A stretch of 64,000 nucleotides of DNA from Neckera pumila (GCA_963969595.1 OZ018415.1:10602001-10666000); one strand, 5' to 3'. Counted from the first letter of the stretch, positions 46,171-58,600 are shown. Program-made: numbers and translations. The notes: generated by a model from the sequence alone, not told the origin.

Positions 46171-46516
46171 AATTAGGTTGCCTTCCTTGAGATAAATTAC
46201 TTCATGTGTCAATGCTTGTTCTACATGGAGGCGCATGCCACTCTCTGTGAACTGGTTCACAAATCTACGCCATTCACATGGCTCTAAATTGAATGTGTCA
46301 TTGTACAAATATTTCTATGGAGTGGACTGTCAAGATATTAGTGTGGGGCAACCTAATTTCACTATTCTGCATGGCAAAATTGAGGTCTTTGCTTGCAATT
46401 ATGAGTTCAGAATTTGCAAAAAAGAAATTTGTGGCAAATAAAGAATTCCTGTGTTTTTCCCAGGGGTAAATTAGCGTCCTCCCTCAGTTCCCGCAATCCA
46501 AGTAAGTTGCTGATGG

Positions 46517-46577
46517 TTCCGTCTTGCCTTGCCTTGCCTTGCCTTGCCTTGCCTTGCCTTGCCTTGCCTTGCCTTGC
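46517..46577. repeat. (TTGCC)n pentanucleotide microsatellite
   Basis: About eleven tandem TTGCC units. The open frames across it on both strands reflect the repeat (a KARQG-type pentad) and are not genes. Confidence 0.9.
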
Positions 46578-46830
46578 CCAGGCAGGGCATGGCCAAGTCG
46601 TGGAGTTTGGAGTTCCGAGCCCATGGCTCCCAGTTTGCCAGCAGATTGCTGTGACATCTGTGCACTGCATGCATGCCTCCAAATGCTGGCTAACCTGGCT
46701 TAGTGGCTTCCAGTCCCGGTACTGCTGAAATGGATTTTCAGGGATTTCATGGCCAGGACATGGAAGGATGTGTCGAGATCGAATGTACACTGGGTTGTGG
46801 TCATGGAAAGACAAGTACTGTACTACTACT

Positions 46831-47716
46831 GTACAGTCGGGGACTGTAATCTGACAACCGGCCAGTTTGAGCCATTCACAACTTTTGTACAATGTGCAAT
46901 ATACACTAATTGGTATATTTTGGTGAGCATAATCATCATGCAATCCTCACGCAATTCCAATCAAGCGTCCAAAATTTCAATTTCAAAAAAGCAAAATTCC
47001 ATTTTTGATGAATTTCTAAAGTTTATTTTCATGATTTTACATAATATTTTATTGAGAGCAATTGATGATGAATCTTTTAATCCGATTGCGTAGATATGTA
47101 GGGAATATCCATACGCACATCTCTCATATTTAAAAAAAAAACCCATTAAGTAACAAAGATGTAGTCTAGGAAGATTTCAAAGTTACAGTGACATTGCCCA
47201 AATTCTGTGAAATAGATATTTCTATATTTTAACTAGATTTTGGCAAAGTAATTGTACCAACATGTTGAAAATGTACAAAATTAGTTGTAGTAGGCAGGTC
47301 AAATCAAAAAATCTAATTGTAATAAAGAGATATATATTTCACAAAACTTGGACATTGTCACTCTAACATTGAATCCTTCCTAGATTACATTTTTGCTACT
47401 TAAAGAGTTTTTTTTTAATTTGAAAGATGTGCGTATGGATGTTCCCCACATATCTATGCAATCAAATTAAAAAAATTCATCACCAATTGTTCTCAATAAA
47501 ACACTATGTAAAACTATGAAAATTGGCTTCAAAAATTCACCAAAAAATGAAATTATGCTTTTTCAAATCTGAAATTTGGTATGCTAGATTGGGATTGCAT
47601 GAGGATTGATTGGTAATTATGCAAGATGAAAAATTCAAATTCTTTTTCTATGCTATGAAAAAAATCTTTGAATGGTTCAAATCAACCAGTTGTAAGATTA
47701 CAGTAACAACTGTACT
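46831..47716. mobile_element. Long-TIR MITE of unknown superfamily
   Basis: About 300 bp at each end are inverse copies. Shared words include GTACAGT at the tips, ACTGTAATCT, CCATTCA, and CAATCCTCA, and the pair GATGTGCGTATGGAT with its inverse near the centre. The 886-bp unit is noncoding. The exact borders and target duplication are uncertain. Long inverted repeats would suit a non-autonomous MULE or a foldback element. Confidence 0.6.
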
Positions 47717-47787
47717 GGAGTTCTTTCACTCAAATAGACTCCCTCCGTCTCAAAATGTGCTTCCAGTTGGACAAAATGGTTTTGGGA

Positions 47788-48741
47788 TTAACCGCTCAAT
47801 GCAGACCTAAGGTGCCAAATTTTAGAGTTGACAACACTTTGAAGTTGAATAATACCTTATCAAGTTACTGTTTTCAGTCTGTAGTTTATATTTTTGAAAA
47901 ATCCTTTTTCAAGTCTAGTTCTAGCATTAGAAATCCAATTTTGAAAATGAATGATTATGATTTTCCTATTCAAGATTTTGTGTATAGGTGTCCATAGCCA
48001 ATTTTGATTTTCTAGTATATTAAGCCTCAAATACACTAGAACTTAGAGAAAAAAGCACATTAGAAATTCATTTAAAAAATTGTAGAGTAGACTATTGAGA
48101 AACCGTAAATTGATTGACTAGGGTTATGCATATTATGCCCTTTGACCGCTCATTTGTTTGGTGATCAATTGTTTAGATTTGACTTGTAAAAAGAAGATTG
48201 GAAGACTTCAAAGCACTTTTACAATTTTAACATCCTCACGATCAAGCATTATAATCTTTCAATCCATGAGTGATATTGTTGTGTTTTCTTTTTCCATATG
48301 ATCTCTAATATGTCTAGTTTCAATTTGTATGTTTACAAGTTTAAAAAAATTGGTAAAACTTATCAAAACATTAAATGAGATTCGGGGGTCTTGGAGGGCT
48401 CCGAGTTCCCCTGCTGTCTGCTGCGTTCTCAGACTGCGGGAACGCAACAGTAGCAACTGGCTGACATGGCACAATGACTGCCACGTCATTTTTTTTATTT
48501 TTTTTATTTTTTATTTTTTATTTGCTTAAAATGATATTTTGGTAATTTATTTATTTATTTTTAAAAATTTTGACACACCCATACTGGCGTTCATTGAATC
48601 TGGGCAGATTAGGGAACGGGCCTGAAACGGCCCTCTAAGACCCCCAAATATCATCTAATGTGCTGTCTTTTAATTTTATTTACAATAAATTCCAAAAAGG
48701 TAAAAAAAGGCCTTGAACATTTAGGAGTTTTGAATACCCCT
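47788..48741. mobile_element. TTAA-family element (relative of B), with a nested MITE
   Basis: The left end is TTAACCGCTCAATGC at 47788. The right end (about 48726-48741) is a mutated CATTTAGGAGTTTT. The interior 47800-48360 matches 4270-4640. A CATTAG MITE interrupts it at 48369-48660. It is noncoding and older than the nested MITE. Confidence 0.5.
48369..48660. mobile_element. CATTAG...CTAATG MITE (copy 4), nested
   Basis: The 292-bp unit starts CATTAAATGAGATTCGGGGG and ends with the inverse CCCCCAAATATCATCTAATG. It carries a TGACATGGCAC ... TGCCACGTCA inner pair. It sits inside the TTAA-family element 47788-48741. Confidence 0.65.
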
Positions 48742-48750
48742 AGAAGCCTA

Positions 48751-48933
48751 TAGTAGAACCTCCTTCAGTCAACCCTCTATAAGCAAATAAACCTTCGTAA
48801 GATAATCTTGTCAAACCGGTCCTGGACTTGTCCCCATTACAAAGATTATGACGAAAAATGACCCTCCATAAACAAATAAACCTCCCTAATTGACCTTATC
48901 TTGGACCTATCAGTTTTGAGAGGTTCTGTTGTA
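48751..48933. mobile_element. Emigrant-like (Tc1/mariner) MITE
   Basis: The 179-bp unit at 48753-48931 starts GTAGAACCTCC and ends with the inverse GAGGTTCTGTTG between TA dinucleotides. The left end, including CCCTCTATAAGCAAATAAACC-like text, resembles the Emigrant/Lemi family of plant mariner-type MITEs. Identification is by end sequence only. Confidence 0.5.
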
Positions 48934-49451
48934 GTTGGCACCCAACATACGAAAGAGTTTCTTTCTCCAATCTTTATACATCATCCCCCTTGCATACAAA
49001 GATTTCCCATCCAAGCTTCAATGTGTGTTTCAAAGCGCAAAGTGAGAAGGATTTGTAGTAAAGCTAAAACAGCAGTAGACCGTGCATGCTATACACTCTG
49101 AATCTAATTCTTTACGAAAAAGTTCCAAATAATTATTATTGAAAAGACACTGCCCTTCTTCTACTTCTACTTCTACTTACTACTTTTGGATAGCGCATCA
49201 TCCATCGTGTGTGTGCAAGGCGGGTCCTCTACACTAAGCATTCCTCCTGTCCCCTTTCTGCAGGCACTTGGAGAAACGAACGGAAAGGACCACTGTGCAA
49301 TACCGGAGACACGAGAAGTGTCGACCACCCGATTGACTAGAATGATTTCAACAACCCTCGATAGCACATTCTAGAACCTACTGGAGTCCCCATCAATATG
49401 TATTACAAATTACCACTGCGGACTGCAATTTGGCAGGGACCTACACTGCTG
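48934..49451. other. 3' flank of the PPR gene
   Basis: The segment includes a CTTCTACTTCTACTT-type run near 49155-49178. It should contain the 3' UTR of the minus-strand gene that stops at 49452. No polyadenylation signal is assigned. Confidence 0.35.
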
Positions 49452-52400
49452 TCAACTGTTCGTATGTTCTCCGTAGGCAGCGCTGTGCTGAGAGATCAAT
49501 TTCTGCGAAGGTTCGTGATATGGATCTGAATGTTGGACTACGAAGTCATAGTACTTTAACCCTTCTTCATACCGCTCGGCTTTAGCAAAAGCCTTCACTA
49601 ACACAGCATATGTTACAATGTCAGCAATGAAGCCTGCGGCCTCCATGTGCTTCAGCAACTTTTCGGCTTCGTCACACAGCCCTGCTTTCCCATACGCCTC
49701 CATTAGTGTTGTGTAGCTTTGAGTGTCCGGTTCCACTCCACAATCTTGCATCTCTTCAAATGTCTTCAATGCCGCCTGGACACCACAAACGAAGGCGTCT
49801 CTTTAGAAGCAGCCTGATACCATGTTGAAATATATTTAACACAGATGAACTGATGAAGTGGCACTTGCCAACCAACCATACAAGAGATAATCAGTGATAT
49901 GCTCAAGAGTATCTCCTTCACTCACCAAGCTACAATTATACTATACCCAGGAGTTTCCTACATGCCATAGAACGTGTAGGAACTTACTGGACTCATGGTA
50001 GAGCGACTAGTAGTTTAGTCCTTAGTCCTCGGTGCTCTTGCTACCTTGGTCCACAGACCCTTGGTTGATTAAATTACCAAGAACTAACTTGATTCCAAAA
50101 CTCCCAGTTGGCTAAGTCCCAATTATACATACATCTTTGCTGGTGGTATGTGATACTCCTATTACTGAAATCACTCCTGCTCTATTGCCCAGGTTTTGAA
50201 ATATAAATTATGTCTCAATACAACATAATTCCGGAACTTGGACACATTCCTACCCGACAGTACCTAATCATAATTACTAGGTGAGCTGAGAATTAAATTA
50301 AGGTGTGTAACCCCCAAACCGCCACTTTTCGCTACTTTTCGTTACTGTGCCTCATTATTATTACTATTATTAGACTGGTCAACTTTTCATATTTTCTTGT
50401 TGACAAGTGAAAGGAGGTTGAAATGAGGTTCCAACGCACCAAAGAACGCAACAATTGGGTACCGTATAAAAAATTAAGAAAAGTTACAAAGGGTCAAAGT
50501 TTTTTTGGTAGGTGTTCTAAAATGGTTTCTTCAACATACGTACATCTTTGGAGATGGACATAAAATGGTTTATTCAACATCCGTACATATTTTGGAGATG
50601 GACACAGAGTGATGATGGCGGTTTTAGGCAGGGTGCGAGTTTGGGTGTACCCACCTTACTGAAGACGGTCTGAAAAATTCCAACTATTGCTGTATTTGAC
50701 ATCCCTGAATATCATTTCCAATCAAACCAGCCCAGCAGCACCGAAATCAATACCTTGTACATGCCGTGGTGACTGTAGCTGTTAATCAATCCACAATAGG
50801 CAGTTGCATTTGGGACGCACCCGGCAGCCCGCATCTCAACCCAGACGCTCTCTGCTTCTTCGAAGTGTCCCAGTCGCCCATACATGTTGATTAAGGCACT
50901 GAAACTGACAAGATTAGGCGAGTGTCCAGCGGCTTTCAGATCCACGAAAATCTGCATAGCTTCACTTAAACTGCTAGCTTTGCCGGCAGCATCAAGTAAT
51001 ATGTTATAAGTCCAAAGATCAGGTGTGCAGCCTGCCAGCTTCATGCTTCTCAAGAGCTCTCTACCTTTTGCTCTCCTACCCCACTTGCTGTAGGCATCTA
51101 GCATTGTATTGTAAGTTACCTGCACAAGCCACCAATAGTATCTCCATTCAATGCTGGAGCATAGATGAAACCAATGTAGGTTAAATGATGCTGGTGCCGA
51201 TTGACTTCTCATTCAATCTCCCAGAACATTCACTTTGAGAGTAGGGAAGTTGAAGATACCCTATCTGGAGTGCAACCCTTGCGTTGCATTCCAAAAAAGA
51301 CGCCTTCAGCCTCCGCAAAAAGACCACCCCGACCGCACATATCAATAACGGTATTGTACGTGCACAGATCAGGCATACACCCTTCATCTTCCATTCCTAC
51401 AAACAAACCCATAGCCTTCTCATAGCGCCCCTCCCGAGCATACGCCTTCAGCAGCGAGTTATATGTCCACGAATTAGGTGAACGTCCAAGCTCCTTCATT
51501 TCCTCAAAAAGCTCTACCGCTTCTTCTAGCCTCCCAGACCTTCCCAGTGAATTGATCATAGCAGTGTAGGATATTACGTTGGGTAAACAGTTCACAGCCT
51601 TCATCTCCTTCAATATTTCACTCGCAGTGTCAAAGAGCCTTTGGCAGACACATGCATTCACCATGCAGTTGTAGGTAATGTCATTCGGTTGAACCCCAGC
51701 CCGTTTCATCTCTTCAAAGAGCCCTACTAAGTCTGGTAGTCTATAGCCTCTCTTGGTACAAGCAATTATAAGCGCGTTGTATGTTAGAATGTTTGGGGAG
51801 AAACCCTTCTGTTTCATGACTTCAAACAAATCCCATGCCTCTTTAAGGAGACCTTGCTTTGCATACCTGCCAAAAACGCAGAGCCCAGATTACTGAGTGT
51901 ATTTGTCAGTGACTTTGTGATAGCTACTAAATAGTAATCGATACCAACAGTAAATCTGCCTTCACTCATTAATTGATTATCAATTACAATACTCACATTG
52001 ATGGCACAAGGGAGAACCCTGGGTGATGCAAACCTACCCACTCAGCAAAGAAGTGTAAGAATGGACGGAGGGTGTAATGCCAGATTTTGTCATTCCTTCA
52101 AATATCTCCCTAGCAAGTCCCAACTTTCCTTCACGCCCTAGAATGGATATAAGAGTTACGCAGTTATGTTCTTTCAACTCAAACTCATGATTATTTTGTA
52201 AGAACCGGAACACTTGAAGAGCTTGTCTCCGCGCTCCTCGAATTTCAAGCTCCTTCATCATCTGCCAAAGATGTTTCTTGCTTAGGCTTCAGGTTTCCGA
52301 AATTAGGAAACTGATGGATTCACATAGAAGCACAAATGACCAATTTACCTGATCCCAGTAGGTACTCCGATCCCCAAACGATTCTAAGGCCCTCTGGAGC

Positions 52401-53976
52401 GCCTCCTCCATGCTATCAGTATGAGCTAGAACATCAATCACAGCCTTCCGAACGATTTCCGAGGTTGATTTCGTCGTTCTCACATTGCTCGTCGCCTTGG
52501 CAGGGCTTGGTTTGATCACTAAACGAGAATTTCCCAATTCAAAATCCCTCCTGTCAGGCAGAACCCTAGTAGCAGCGTCTTGGGGAATGTCAGATTGCCT
52601 TGACGGTTTACGTTGCAAAGTTGTCGACAAATCTTGGTTCCTGCCTCTCCACCTTTCGTTGGGACCGACGTCTCTCGACGTAACAGCGCCACCGTCTTCT
52701 CTGAATTCAGCAGCATGAGCACCATTTGATGATAAGGTAGATGTCCCAATTCCACCTGGCTCTTTTAAACCATATATCTAAAATTTCACTCAATATCATT
52801 CAAGTAGCAACCTAAACCACCACATGCTAAGATTTCATTCATGAAAAGTGCCTTGCTTTCAACCTTCTCATGCAAAGTTTTAAAGAGTTAGGAAGGTTAG
52901 AATAACCATAAAGCCATGGAACTAGCATAATTTGGAAAAGGCACCTTAGTGACTTTGAAAATTCATACATAATTCAATATAACCCCCAAAATTACGAAAC
53001 GACTTGTGCTGGGTTCCATTTTTCCCGTGGCCTAAACCACAAATTATGCAAAATTCATTCTTATCAGGCCAGATCCTTGTTTGCAAGATTTAAGAGAGCT
53101 TACCTTGGACCTCTTGCAGGGTTGAATCCGATGACATCAGCATCGTTGCTGAACAAAGCTGTATCGTTGTTACGTTTCTCCTGGGCGTCGCTACCCACGC
53201 TAGCGTTCGGAGCCTGGCAAACCTAAATTCCAAAGATCACCTTTAATGGTGAATTAACCACGGCGACTTTTTGTTGTTGTTGTTGAATCAGTTCTATCAA
53301 GTAATAATTCACATGAATAAGCTCCTACACAATTTCATTAAAACAATCACAAAAGATTTCTGATAGGGGCATTTTCCTCTTCAATAGATGGCTTCCCCAC
53401 AAAGACTTCAAAAGCGGATTTTCTTATTCAAGGAGCTCTTTCACACATCCACAAAATGCAAAGCACCAATCTGCTCAATCTAGGAATTCTCCTAAACCCT
53501 AAACCCGAAGCTCACCTGAAATGGCGAATTGATCACGGCGAGAAGTTTTTGACGAATCAGTTCCATCAAGTAAGTAAGCTCACAGGAAGCAGTTTTACTC
53601 GAATTCGTTACACAATCACACACGATATCTGATATAAATATATATTTCCATCTTCAATGGATTGCTATCCCCCAACAACTTCCACTGCAAACACATCATC
53701 GACGGAGCTCTTTCTCAAAAAGCAAGCACCAACCTGTTCAAGTCTAGGGAAGTCTCCTTTGGCGATACCACCATAATTCTCCCACGGCACCACCACGGCC
53801 TCTTCCGTAGAGGGTTCGTCCCCGCGAACTACTCCCCTGCACTTGAGCGTCAAATGTGTAAATTCCGTGCAAGATCTCACTCCAGCGTGACCGGGCTGCA
53901 CAGCTTCAATTGCAGTCCGACCATGATGTAGTCGGAGCGTGCTGTGAAAACGTAATTGAGTTGACGACGATGCCAT
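49452..53976 (-). CDS. P-class pentatricopeptide repeat protein, seven exons, predicted organellar
   Basis: Exons, in order of transcription, are 53734-53976, 53104-53222, 52349-52700, 52038-52261, 51260-51866, 50754-51119 and 49452-49775. All splice sites are GT-AG and the phases match, giving 744 residues ending in TGA. The N-terminus (MASSSTQLRFHSTLRLHHGR) is rich in Ser, Arg and His and low in acidic residues, like an organellar transit peptide. After about 230 residues come roughly a dozen 35-residue PPR motifs of the plain P type, with helix starts such as VTYNTMLDAY and DIVTYAVLVKAF. There is no E, DYW or SMR domain. P-class PPR proteins bind organellar RNA and act in its stability, splicing or translation. 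The specific ortholog and target are not identifiable here. The exon 2 to 3 junction (acceptor at 52701) was chosen because it alone keeps the frame open. Confidence 0.9.
49776..50753 (-). other. Intron 6 of the PPR gene (978 bp)
   Basis: The donor is AAG|GTATTG at 50754/50753 and the acceptor is TCCAG|GCGGC at 49776/49775. It is much longer than the other introns. No element borders are evident inside. Confidence 0.8.
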
Positions 53977-54127
53977 AGCTGCTCGAATTGCAACAACTGA
54001 TGAGCTTCAGAAGCTTCAGCTTCAACGAGCTGCGCAATTCGTACAACGAGCTTGTGCCAAGCACAATCTTACGCAAGCCAGTAGAGTCTGGAGCCTTTAT
54101 GGAATCTAGGAAATTTAAGATCTGCAA
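53977..54127 (-). promoter_or_regulatory. 5' region of the PPR gene
   Basis: This lies directly upstream of the chosen ATG. It is mildly GC-richer than its surroundings and probably holds the 5' UTR. No TATA box is clear. Confidence 0.3.
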
Positions 54128-55402
54128 TGGATAGAATGGGCTCTACAAAATCTTCGAATACTTATATTTAGTCAAATTTTCGATTTCATAGATTTTGGGT
54201 TACAGAAACCAGGGAGTCACAGTAGGGAGCCCTCATTCCGCCTCAACATTGATGAAATGCATGTGAAAGGAGATGAGTAAGGTAGGCGCACCCACTCCCG
54301 TTCGTTTACCACATTCTGTGAGTATGTAGTTAAGGCTCAAATTTTCTTTCCACACTGTATTGCATTCAGACATGACAATGGAACGAGGTACACGGACAGG
54401 AATGGGTATGCCTACCTTAGGTAGCCAAGAATCCTTCTCTTAACTCATTAATCCTTATCCCTATTTAGCTGCTACGGACACTAAGGTAGAAGCTCCAATT
54501 GTCAACCATGCCCAGTACCCAACCAATACGGGAGGAATTGTTCCAACCAAGATTGGAACAAATTTCCAATGGAAGCTGGGAATGTATTTTTTTGTTTCTT
54601 TTCAAGGTTGGGATTAATAAGGTTATGACACATGTCCCCAAGTAGTGAGCAAGAAAGTAGGAAGTAGTGAGTAGGAAGGCATTTCTTGAATTATTGAAAT
54701 TGGAAGAGTCTAGACATTGGCTATTGGTGAATGCACTTATTGGCTTCCAAAATTCATTGTAATTTCAATTTTGGGAATTAAAATCTGAAAATTTGACAAT
54801 CCCCATATTTCCTATTTTCCTACATGGGAAAGATTACCACCTCTTATTGCGTATGATCTGCTCCAAAGTTGCTTAAATGATCGACTACTAGTACTTCTAC
54901 CTTAAGTGTCCAATGGAAATTTTACAACTTGAAGCAAACATGTGACTTCATCTCTAAAAAATAAACATAAATTTTTTCACTCATATCTAGTTGGAAAATG
55001 GCAACAAATAGAGAAATGGACAATGAGGCTACAACTCAGTGGTCATGGACCCATCTTTATAGGGTTAAAGGATGTGGCCCCCTATAACCAAGGTAGCCAC
55101 CAAATGGCTCCAATTATTGAACCAATAGGTACATTCTTTGTGTTTACAATGAACAATGAAGTCATCCATCAACCACTTTTCAACCTTAGAGTCCTTCAGA
55201 GGTTAAAGGGAGGTACAATAGAAATGCAAGTGTTGTGCTCCATTTTCTAAGACTACAGTGACTCCTCCATTCAACAAATCAATAAGCATACATTCAAAGT
55301 TGTGACCACTGCAAATGTGATTTTGGTGTGATTCGGTCAAAAAGTCATTATCAAGCCAATGAGAGTGAGCAAATGTGACATTCTCCAAGTTCACGGAGAC
55401 TT
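54128..55402. repeat. Intergenic, with a direct repeat shared with 56420-56610
   Basis: 54580-54790 and 56420-56610 are related in the same orientation. Shared words include TTTTCAAGGTTGG, ATGACACAT, and TTGGCTAT with CAAAATTCAT. They flank the TTAA element D on either side. No gene is recognised. Confidence 0.45.
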
Positions 55403-56344
55403 TTAACCCCTAAAGCACTGAACATGCTTTTTTGAGAACATAGTTTTTTTGGGCAGCTCACTACGAGCGGAGATTTTTTTTTTTCTTTGAAATTTTCACA
55501 CAACATTTTTCCAAGGAGTAGCTTTAAGGCCCAACAATTTTCATAACTTTTGATTACAGGAGTAAAAAGTTATTGCATGATATGTCGTTTTCATTGCTCG
55601 ACGGGCAGCCCGGGCAACAAAAAAAACTTTTTTTAAAATCACTTTTAAAAAAAATAAAAACTTGAAATTGGTTCTTTAGATTTATATGTAGGTGGAAAGC
55701 TTTGAATCATTCCATTTGGATCTATGAGTCAAAAGTTATGAGGATTCTTAGTTGGAGGGTAGTTATGGAATCTCTACTCTAAAATAAACTTTGAAGTCCT
55801 TTATTTCACTCAATTTTCAATATTTTTGAAAAAAAATAAAAACCTTGGGTGTAGATTGTTTATTACAACATTACAACCGCTGGGATTGGCACTTTTCAAT
55901 TCCATAAATAAATTGTTAACAATTTAGTGTTTTGAATCATTCTCTACCTCTTCCTACTTACTATTTTTTGCCTATATGTTGTACAATTCTAAATGATCTG
56001 AATTTTTTCAAGCATGTATCCAACTTGTCTAGGAAAATGAATCCAAAGAGTAACCACCAATGTGGACATTTTTTTCATATAAATGTGACCTTGTGAAGGG
56101 CAGCTGCCCGGATTTTCGCAGGGACAAACGAAGGATATTTGTCAATTCAACCGCTATTATCTTGCAATCCTCACGGTGGAAAATTCTGAAATTTTTTCCG
56201 CATCTTCTCAAATAAGTTTACTACAAGATCCTACGGTTACATGTGTCCAAAAATGTTTTTTTTCTAAAATTTGATACTTGTATTAGAAATGGCAGTTTTG
56301 GAGCGTTTTTGGTGAAAACATAGTCAAAAACCTTTAGGGGTTAA
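55403..56344. mobile_element. TTAA-flanked element D
   Basis: The element at 55407-56340 (934 bp) lies between TTAA at 55403-55406 and 56341-56344. The left end is CCCCTAAAGCACTG and the right end CCTTTAGGGG. The left half matches the outer arms of element C and, in inverse, the right part of element E. The right half matches, in inverse, the left part of E. It is noncoding, a probable internal-deletion derivative of the longer E type. Confidence 0.7.
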
Positions 56345-57990
56345 GGTAGAACCACCCATTCCTGACCAGTGACCCATTCTTAACCTGTAGGTGCACGTAT
56401 TTTTGACCAAGCATAGAATGTGGTTTTTTTTCGTTTTCAAGGTTGGAACTAATAAATACATGACACATATCCCAAGTTGTGAGAAAGAGTAGGAAATAAT
56501 GATTAGAAAAAAGTTCTTGAATGATTGGAATTGGAAAAGTCTAGATGTTGGCTATGGGTCTAGAGCACTTTTGCCTCCCAAAATTCATAGTAATTTTAGT
56601 ACAAACAATCAAATTACCAAATCTTTTGCAATCCTTGTCATTTCTATCAATGTACCTCTGAAAAATATTTGTTTTGCCTTCACTACTTTAGATCATGTTG
56701 GAATTCCTTATTTGGTTGGTTATGGGTGGCTCTACCTTATTGCCCCAAAGGTTAGGTAACATTCTTTAGTGAGTTCAATGAACGTGAAGGCCAAGTAACC
56801 ATTGTATGCTTGCTACAATGGTATTTTCAATGAGTTGAGAGAGGGGGTCAATCAATTGTGACTCTTCCTATCAAGAGGAGCCAAAATTCACAAATTCCCT
56901 TCCACAAATTCAAAAAACACATTTGATATAGCAAGCATCTATTTGAGCACCTCAATAGGTTCAACAATTTGATGACAAACATTCTTTGGTCTCCAAGTAG
57001 TCTAAAGCATAGTAACATTGTTCAACAACCTTTACTATGATCTCCTATTGAAAAAATTTATAATATCGTTTGGAGATGAGTAAGGCTTTTTTCAACTTGC
57101 TTATGTCATAGTAGATAATTGTGACTCTTCCTTTGTGATAATTCCATGCATCATTAAAAATTGGATGCACTTCAATCAATTTAATTGTAACTTTGAAATA
57201 TTAATCTTTGTATTCAATTCAAATTAATAAATAAAAAACCAATCAAATATGGTTTCTACTTATTTTTTAAATCCATAAGTGGAATTGTATTTTCTCAAGC
57301 TTAAGTGGGATCCTATTTTTTGACAATAAATTGCAAGTTTTGTGGATTTTCAAATTGACTTGCCCAAAAAAATACAAAAGATAAATCAAAGTGAAAAATA
57401 TAAAAACATAATCTAAATTTGCCCCAAGTACATTTTAAAATCAACTCCCTTGAATCCTTCAATCACTTCAAAGATGTTCAAAAAACCAACTTCCAAATGA
57501 AATGAAGATTCGTATTTCAAATGTCATTCTTATATCATAATTTATGAATAACTTAATCCTTAACCTTTAAATGCCTAATCAACCATTTTATAGTCATTGG
57601 CCAACTTCTATGGTTGTCCAAATACCAAAAACACATTTTTTTGAAATTTTGTGTTTTTTCATGTAGTTTGGCAAGTTATCTTTCCATAGCCAAAAAAGTA
57701 TTTTGATTTGGACAAAGACTCTACCTTGGGTGATTTTTTGAGGTCATAACACTCCCAAAATGGTTTATTGAGATATATATGCCTTGTTTTTCTAATGTAC
57801 CTCATTGATTGCAAGGCTCTAAAAACATTTTTCTTTTACCTAATCCTTATGAATATTGGCATGCATATTATTATCTATTCATAAGTATTGAAGATCACTA
57901 GCATGAGCTTCCATTGTTGCTCATTCACGACTTCCTTTATCAGAACCCAAGTTTGTTGACTGTGATTATCCAAGTGTCAATATATACAAC
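56345..57990. other. AT-rich intergenic DNA
   Basis: Apart from the direct repeat at 56420-56610, no feature is recognised. Confidence 0.4.
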
Positions 57991-57994
57991 TCAT

Positions 57995-58600
57995 CAAGAA
58001 ATACCTTTGAGAATATAAGCAACATATTGGCATTTAAGTTGCTCAATTGTTGTTCTTCGTAGGTATGCATTGTGGTAGTCAGTGACAGCTTGTAAGTCAT
58101 GCAGAATGTTTCTGTAGTTGCTTTTGCTATAGTAGAAACCCATCATCTTCAAGTATTTTTGATGGGTCTAGACATTGAGATCAATGTCTTCTTTTCTCAA
58201 CTTAGTCATGAGTAGCTTGGCATAGACATCATTGCCGGACTTGTTCCCATTGATAACTAATTCAAAAACTCGCTACATTAGTTTGAAGTCTAATTCTAAC
58301 TTTGGACAACTCACAATTTTTTGCACCGATGTTTCAACAACATGGAATAGATAAATTGCTTCTTGTGCCACATTCTCATTCACTCTCGTAATCATCAAGA
58401 TGCTTGTGGGAGTTGAGCTTCCTCAATTTAGTGACCAATGGTTCAACTTCAAAAAGGTGTTTATGGACACTGATAAGAATGTGGAATTCATTTGGAGTAG
58501 TGGGGGTAGATGTGCATCTAAGTGCAAGCATAGTCATCATTAGTAGAGGTGAAATAGAGCTTGATAGAGAATTGAGAATCAAAGCTTTCAAACGCAAGTG
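57995..58600 (-). pseudogene. Unidentified decayed protein-coding relic
   Basis: On the minus strand a near-continuous reading can be followed. It starts around 58597 with FHILISVHKHLFEVEPLV and continues, after a frame change near 58385, as VAQEAIYLFHVVETSVQKIV. RVFELVINGNKSGNDVYAKL, HQKYLKMMGFYYSKSNYRNI and YHNAYLRRTTIEQLKCQYVA follow. At least two TAG codons interrupt it. The mixture of helical, charged stretches looks like real former protein rather than random frame. I do not recognise the family. It could be a transposon gene remnant. Confidence 0.4.

Noticed and set aside
46407..46943. 178-codon minus-strand frame with a repeated KARQG-type pentad
   Set aside because: It is created by the TTGCC microsatellite and has no domain outside it.
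52289..52630. Start of the PPR protein at 52630
   Set aside because: There is no ATG at that position, and the frame continues upstream to a well-placed acceptor.
53230..53733. Extension of the first PPR exon to the stop at 53665
   Set aside because: A donor at 53734/53733 joins in phase to the exon at 53222, which continues the protein; the tail up to 53665 is intronic.
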